From: Aulostomus chinensis
Lineage: Eukaryota; Chordata; Actinopteri; Syngnathiformes; Aulostomidae
Direction: 5' to 3'
DNA: 64,000 bases
Assembly (NCBI GenBank): GCA_037954235.1
Contig: JBBMOA010000003.1
Span: forward strand, 12,421,723 to 12,485,722
Both the position numbers and the translations under genes were made by a program. The notes beneath the pieces are model-generated. The model was not told the origin of the DNA and made no database searches. It saw only the letters and a program-made list of their open reading frames with translations. Positions 58,730-64,000 of this stretch are shown piece by piece. How positions within the stretch are numbered: position 1 is the first letter of the stretch; each line of letters opens with the position of its first letter.

Positions 58730-59108
58730 TCCATCCATCCATCCATTTTCTTGCGCCTATCCTGTTAAGAGTTGCAGGGGTCTGGAGCCTATCCCACCTT
58801 CCTTCACCCAAGGGGCGGGGTTCACCCTGGACAGGTCACCAGTCCATCACAGGACCAACACATAGAGACAGACAACCATTCACACTCACAGTCACACCTA
58901 CAGTCAATTTAGAGTATCAATCAGCCTCGTCCTCTCTTGATGTCTTTGGACTGTGGGAGGAAGCTGGAGTACCAGAGAGAACCCACACAGGAACAGGGAG
59001 AACATGGAGACTCCACACAGAAAGATCCTGTGCTGGAGCCGGGACTCGAACCCGGAACCTTCTTGCTGTGAGGCAACAGTGCGAACCACTGCACCACCGT
59101 GCCGCCCC
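58730..59108 (-). mobile_element. full-length tRNA-headed SINE (family 1) with perfect target duplication
   Basis: Reverse orientation, bounded by TTGATTGAAAC (58719-58729 and 59109-59119). The head in sense is GGGGCGGCACGGTGGTGCAG with a perfect pol III box B (GGTTCGAGTCC). It is among the best-preserved copies and a good reference for the family. Confidence 0.93.
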
Positions 59109-60292
59109 TTGATTGAAACGATCCAAGTTTATTTTTGAGGCTGCAGCTTTAACCGGTTAATGCACCAGAAGGAGGCAACTTTTTAATCCATCACAAGTTC
59201 TTCCTCCTCCCGCTGGGTGAACCCAGACAGGGGACCATGCAAGGCGCTTCAAAACAACAAGTGCATGCCCTCTCATATTCGCTACAGTGACAGGTTATAG
59301 AAGGTTATAGACCTTGCACTACACACAAGAAAATCTCAACTGAGAAGGTAAACATCTGACGAAAAGGGCACTGTTATGGTGATGAAACATGCAACACTTT
59401 AACAGTCAACTACCCCTTTGACCCCTGAGGAGAGCTGACTTTAGTTTAGCTGAAGAGGGTTCAGCCAATTTTTATAGCGGTAAAGAATGTGGGAGCGTTG
59501 TATTGGACAGACCAACTTTCACCATGAACAAAGCTAGTCAGCTCATCACTGACTTTCCTGTCACTAGACCAAACATGGACCGCTGGCTAAAGAGTCGATC
59601 TTCATTTGAAGTGGAACCTGAAGAAAACATCGGGACCTGAAAGGCCTGGCGCAAACAGTGAATAACTGAGGTAAATGAGCTGCTATATGTAAAATGAAAG
59701 GGGCTAAACATTTTAATATTTTGTGTTACAGAATTTCAACTTTAAGGTGCAGTTTCTAATACTGCAGGTGTGCAAGAGTCAGCAGAGAGTGGGATGGCTA
59801 ATGCTACTGAAGTGTTGCATATGCAGCGTCAGGAGGATGTGGAGGTGCTCGATAGTATGGCAGAAAATAACTCCAGAATTAGAGACAAGTGATGAAATGC
59901 AAGTTGAGACCTGTACTCAAGTTCTATAATATAGCTTGGCAATATGACTTCAAAATAATATCACTGCTATATTGAACTGTAAACTTCTTGACAATATATT
60001 GCCTATTGATCTTTATACCTATGGATGTTCTCATATGGTCTATACAGTAAATATGTTTAACTATTAATGCACTAATGAGTTATTCATTGTTGTTTATTGA
60101 ATATTCAAAGTGTTCCACACATGACTTGATAGTAAAATGTCTTATGAAATAGTTGAAAGTCAAAATGATATTTCTTTTTTAGACAGCCATGTGAGTAGTC
60201 CATACAGTAAGTGTACACACTGGGGAAAGTATTGATTGAATTAAGTGACATGATCAAGATAAGGTAACCCTTCCCAGCATCCCAGCATGCAT

Positions 60293-60323
<31 letters not shown>

Positions 60324-61639
60324 CAAGTACACACATAAAAAAAGAGTATCAATCCTACATATCAGCGCATTTAATGAGGGACTTTGCCCCTGTTTTGAAA
60401 AAAGAGTTTCAGACTCTTAAGTATGGCATGGTACTCTGAAAGTTACAAGTTACTTTCATTGCTATATGCCAGAAAAAACGTACCAAAGAAAAGAACTTCA
60501 AAAGGACGTCCAGTAACATTGAGATATCCAGGGTCATGATCTACCAAAACAAAGATATGACTGTACTTACTTTGACGCATGTATGAGATACATCATGTCA
60601 GGAGGGAGCTGAAATTGCAGAGTTTAATATAACTGACATCAATTCCATGTTATATGAACCTCTTCGATGTCTCCTACCATAAGAATCAACAATGGGAGCC
60701 CCTCCAACTTATCCCCGCTCCACTGGCGCACAGCATTCTTTCAATCTAACGCATGAGGAACACCTCTTTATCCAGAGAAGTGGCTAAAGTCCAAAAAGGA
60801 TGAGGCCTGACAAGAAGGTCCATAGATCTGAGCTATAACAGAGTGGAGGGCATCTATAGCAGCTGTCAAGGTGTTGGTCCCCCTGTCGGCTGGATTGATC
60901 CCATAGAAACAATCTCCAATGGATTCTACTCTACTGTTAACTGAGCCGTTCCAGAACAGGAACAGGATGTGTCTGCTGCTTCAGGAGTTTTTTCATAAAA
61001 GCTTGGTTTGTGCCTAAAAAAAACCCTCTCCTCAGGCAGTTTTCACGCTAATCAATGGCTGCTTTCTTCTCTGTCGGTTCCACATTTATAAGATTTTGGT
61101 GGTTACGTTGGTCACATTTCTCTAGACTGCATGAAGGAAAGCGCTAATAAATCATAAAGAGAGCACAACAGCTATACATAGTTTTCAATACAATACTGAA
61201 TTGATTTGTCTGAGCGCAGGATTGCACTTTGAGAATTTGGCTTCAGAAACATTTGTGTCGGGAGTTGACACAAGAAAAGAGATACGGCCAGCTAATGAAC
61301 TTTCTGCTATTCACTGAAACCACCTTCTGGAGAATTCTTTCTCAGCCCTCAAGTCAAGGTAACAGAAGTATTAAATTTCCCAGATAAAAAGAGAAGACAA
61401 ACCACAACCAGCTACTTCAATAGCTCAAGACCTAGATTTATCTCATAGGTCACTTCTGACTTGTCTATGTTGAACCCTGGCTTCCCCACTAGGTCAGGGG
61501 CTCAGTGTCACCTGCTAATACTGCAGTATCTCTACACAAAAACAACTTTGTATGAAAGCATAAGTACCAAAATACCATGTATGATGACTAAGTAAACATT
61601 TGTTACACGAAAGGAAACTCACCAGCCATCCTCAGACTT

Positions 61640-61645
61640 ACCTTG
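61640..61645 (-). promoter_or_regulatory. candidate splice donor of a non-coding slc2a9 first exon
   Basis: On the minus strand the sequence reads TTCAAG/GTAAGT, a full match to the donor consensus MAG/GTRAGT. It sits 6.1 kb upstream of the coding start, on the same strand. A 5' UTR exon ending at 61642 could splice to an acceptor just before the ATG. No promoter element supports it, so this is only a candidate. Confidence 0.3.
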
Positions 61646-62883
61646 AAGAATCAACAAACAAAGTCACTACAAGTATGTCGATAAAAAGTCAAAATCACAT
61701 GACTACTGGTTGGCTAACTTAATTTGCTGATGTGAATGAGCCGAAGCCTGGTAGGAGCACCCAGACTTGAACTTGTCTTGTTCAAAATCAAATTAGTTCA
61801 CAAGATTTGGACTCGCGCCCAAAGAATACACTTAATAGGTATCTCGAGGTTTAGAATTAATTGGCCACCAAAAACAAACCCACAAGGCATAGGTTTGTCT
61901 ACAATTTAATAGGTAGTTTATCAATTCTTAATAAAAGCTAACACTGATAGACTCTAAAATATAATTATATTGAAGATGGGGGACTGTATTTTGACGAAAA
62001 ACATAAAAAGGAAGTATGGAAGTAGAGAAGATCCTTGAGATTGGGATACCACAGGACCCAAAACAGATGTCACTGGATCGGGTAGTGTGGACTTCAGCGG
62101 GTGGGAGTAGTGGAGTAAAAGAAAGGCAGGTACAGGTACTGGGATTTATCAAACACTTAATATGAGGAAGGAGTCAAAAAAAAAAAACTAAAGGAAAACT
62201 AGAACAGGATATTACAACATAAAAGTAAAGCTAAGCCAAAATGTGGAGAAATGACGCTGACAGTACCGGAAATCTAAACTCAGAAGTACTGGTCTAGAAT
62301 GGAACATATATGGGTTGAGGCAACATACAGGAAGTTTTGAGTGATACTTGACTACAGACATCCCCCCCCCCCCACACACACACACACCATTTTACTTATG
62401 TAGCTGCTAAATATGAAAAATCTTATGCAAAGGAAATTCTGCCTCAAACAGACACTGTACCCAGACATATCAAAGAGCGAGCAGAGGCACTGCAGACATA
62501 AGTAGAGATCCAATCGTTAAAACTCAGGCGTGCCAGACTTTGTACTAAACTATTTTACAGGCTTAAATAGCAGGTCACGTGTCGCAACTCCAAGTGAGAG
62601 CAGAGATAAACACTGTGGGAACAGACAATGGTAATAAATTTAGTGGGAGAGGACCAAACTGATATGGGAAGGTTGAACCAGATACCAATTTTAACAGCAG
62701 AAAAAAAAAAACAAACACACAGATTACTGATATGTCCCACAAATACAGTGAATTTTTGTGCTGGACTAAAAATAGATCCTTTCTGTGTTGATTGTGCACC
62801 GCTTTTGTGACCACATGACTATGTAAAGTTACTCAGAAGGCTAATTTCTTTAAAAAAAAATAGCTTACATGACTACAATTCTA

Positions 62884-63850
62884 CAATTTCATTTAGCAGA
62901 TGCTTTTGTCCAAAGCGACGTACAACACAAGCAAGAATTTAGACTTAATCAAGGAAAAGCCCATAGGAAGCGCAATAGTGCTTCAGTTGTGATTTGGTCA
63001 CAGGTACTGCCATCTAGTGGCAGAAGAAGTGTCGCCCCCCCCCTCCCCTTTTGATGACAAGAGCCTGAACCAGAATCTATGTGGTCTGTTGGGTCAGGAA
63101 GGGTCTGATCTTCCTGATGTTGTAGAGGGCATAACGGCAAGACCGAGAAACTGAGGCCACATGAACCTTAAAGGTCAGCTGGTCATCAATCATGACACCC
63201 AGGTTTCTGGCTGAGTTTGTGGGCACAAGTAGGCTTGAGTAAAGTTGGACACTGACCTGAGGCTGAACAGATGGACAAGCTGGAAAGACCATAAGTTCAG
63301 TCTTAGAGAGATTCAGTTGAAGGTGGCGTTCCTTCATCCATGTGGAGATATCAGCCAGACACGCTGATATACGATCTGAGACCGTTCTGTCATCAGGTGG
63401 AAAAGAGAGGAAAAGCTGAGTGTTGTCAGCATAACAGTGGTAGGAGAAGCCATGGGAGCGGATCACTGCACCAAGTGAGGTGGTGTACAGAGAGAAGAGA
63501 AGGGGACCAAGCACTGACCCCTGAGGAACCCCAGTCGATAGGCCATGTGACCTACACACCTTTCCTCGCCATGACACTCTGAAGGATCTGCCTGTGAGGT
63601 AGGACTTGAACCACAACAAGGCAGAACCAGATATGCTGAACTCAGAGAGTGTGGAGAGGAGAATGTGATGGTTCACCGTGTCGAAGGCAGCAGACAGGTC
63701 CAGCAGAAGTAGGACAGAGCACTGACCAGCAGCTCGAGCTCGTCTCAGTGACTCAGTGACTGACAGGAGTGCAGTCTCAGTGGAGTGGTCACACCTGAAG
63801 CCAGACTGAAAAGAGTCAAGTAGATTGTTGTTCTGCAGAGAGAAACTGAA
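62884..63850 (-). mobile_element. 5'-truncated L2-type LINE fragment
   Basis: On the minus strand an RT region is followed by a shortened C-terminus and the L2 3' tail, read in sense as TACGTCGCTTTGGACAAAAG then CATCTGCTAAATG. Between the RT (to about 63077) and the tail a stretch is deleted and a frameshift separates LTQQT from ILVQALVI. The 5' part of ORF2, including the endonuclease, is missing, as in most L2 insertions. Confidence 0.83.
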
Positions 63851-63928
63851 ACTCCAGTGCCAAGCACCTAACAACCCACAACACAAAAACAAAACCAAGC
63901 AAGTTTCAGCTTGCCTAAGATGACTCAA
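63077..63928 (-). pseudogene. L2 reverse transcriptase fragment, open frame, catalytic Asp lost
   Basis: A 283-codon open frame. After about 30 non-LINE residues come NNLLDSFQSGFRCDHSTETA, LLLLDLSAAFDTVNHHIL, GVPQGSVLGPLLFSLYTTSL, then CYADNTQLFLSF and LNLSKTELMVF: RT motifs in order. The active box YADD is YADN, with AAC at 63422-63424, so the enzyme would be inactive. GAC-GAC to GAC-AAC fits CpG decay. The N-terminal 30 residues come from flanking sequence. Confidence 0.8.
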
Positions 63929-64000
63929 CCTTCTTCTGTCTAAGATTCAGTGCTTGTTTGCTGAAGTTCAGATTTTACTCTCTTTATAAACTCGGCTTAT

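Larger units (their letters stand above)
55572..64000. other. slc2a9 5' flank or 5' UTR intron
   Basis: Upstream side of the start codon. It holds a (TG)n tract (56613-56664), two SINEs (57520-57748 and 58730-59108), CA runs at about 60288-60323 and 62364-62387, a strong candidate splice donor at 61642/61641 and an L2 fragment (about 62884-63850). No TATA box or CpG island marks a start site. The neighbouring gene is not reached. Confidence 0.6.

Noticed and set aside
23135..59108. tRNA-like sequences with box A and box B
   Set aside because: These are heads of SINEs with (ATGG)n tails and target duplications, not tRNA genes; they lack a plausible cloverleaf end.
62995..63025. GCCATCTAGTGGCAG as a CTCF site
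   Set aside because: Only a partial match to the CTCF core, and it lies within the L2 3' region where such words are common.

Overview
This window looks like a teleost fish genome. The evidence is long introns with GT-AG boundaries, many (CA)n, (TA)n and (ATGG)n tracts, tRNA-headed SINEs ending in ATGG repeats, and L2, Tx1/L1-like, hAT and pogo relics of the kinds common in ray-finned fish. No prokaryotic features are present. Species cannot be told from sequence alone.

One host gene dominates. On the minus strand, ten coding exons run from a start codon at 55571 to an exon ending at 3046. They splice in phase into the first 403 codons of a class II facilitative hexose/urate transporter that reads as GLUT9 (slc2a9). 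The exons carry transmembrane helices 1-9 and most of helix 10. The last helices and the C-terminal tail are not found and should lie left of position 1. Every junction has GT and AG, phases agree, and no frameshift or stop was seen, so the gene appears intact.

Layout from left to right: intron after exon 10 (1-3045); exons 10 and 9; intron 8 with two hAT derivatives (5225-6000, 6895-7789); exon 8; exon 7, whose acceptor abuts a (TG)n tract; intron 6 with a small CpG-rich patch near 16 kb; exon 6; intron 5 with two related SINE loci (23.1 and 25.3 kb) and a pogo-type derivative (27530-28213); exons 5 and 4; intron 3 with a decayed Tx1/L1-like LINE (about 30.96-34.15 kb) and SINEs; exon 3; intron 2 with an APE-type LINE relic (about 38.43-41.58 kb), SINEs and a SINE/(TA)n composite; exon 2; intron 1 with a second copy of that composite and more SINEs; exon 1; then about 8.4 kb of 5' flank or 5' UTR intron ending in an L2 LINE fragment.

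I found no clear undescribed system. The more interesting signals concern genome mechanics: a splice acceptor whose pyrimidine tract is a TG microsatellite; a SINE that seems to have carried its neighbour's 3' flank to a new site; SINE heads and tails exchanged in a modular way, with a tail resembling the local LINE; three DNA-transposon derivatives that each keep only the DNA-binding end of the transposase; and a hairpin unit repeated inside (TA)n tracts.
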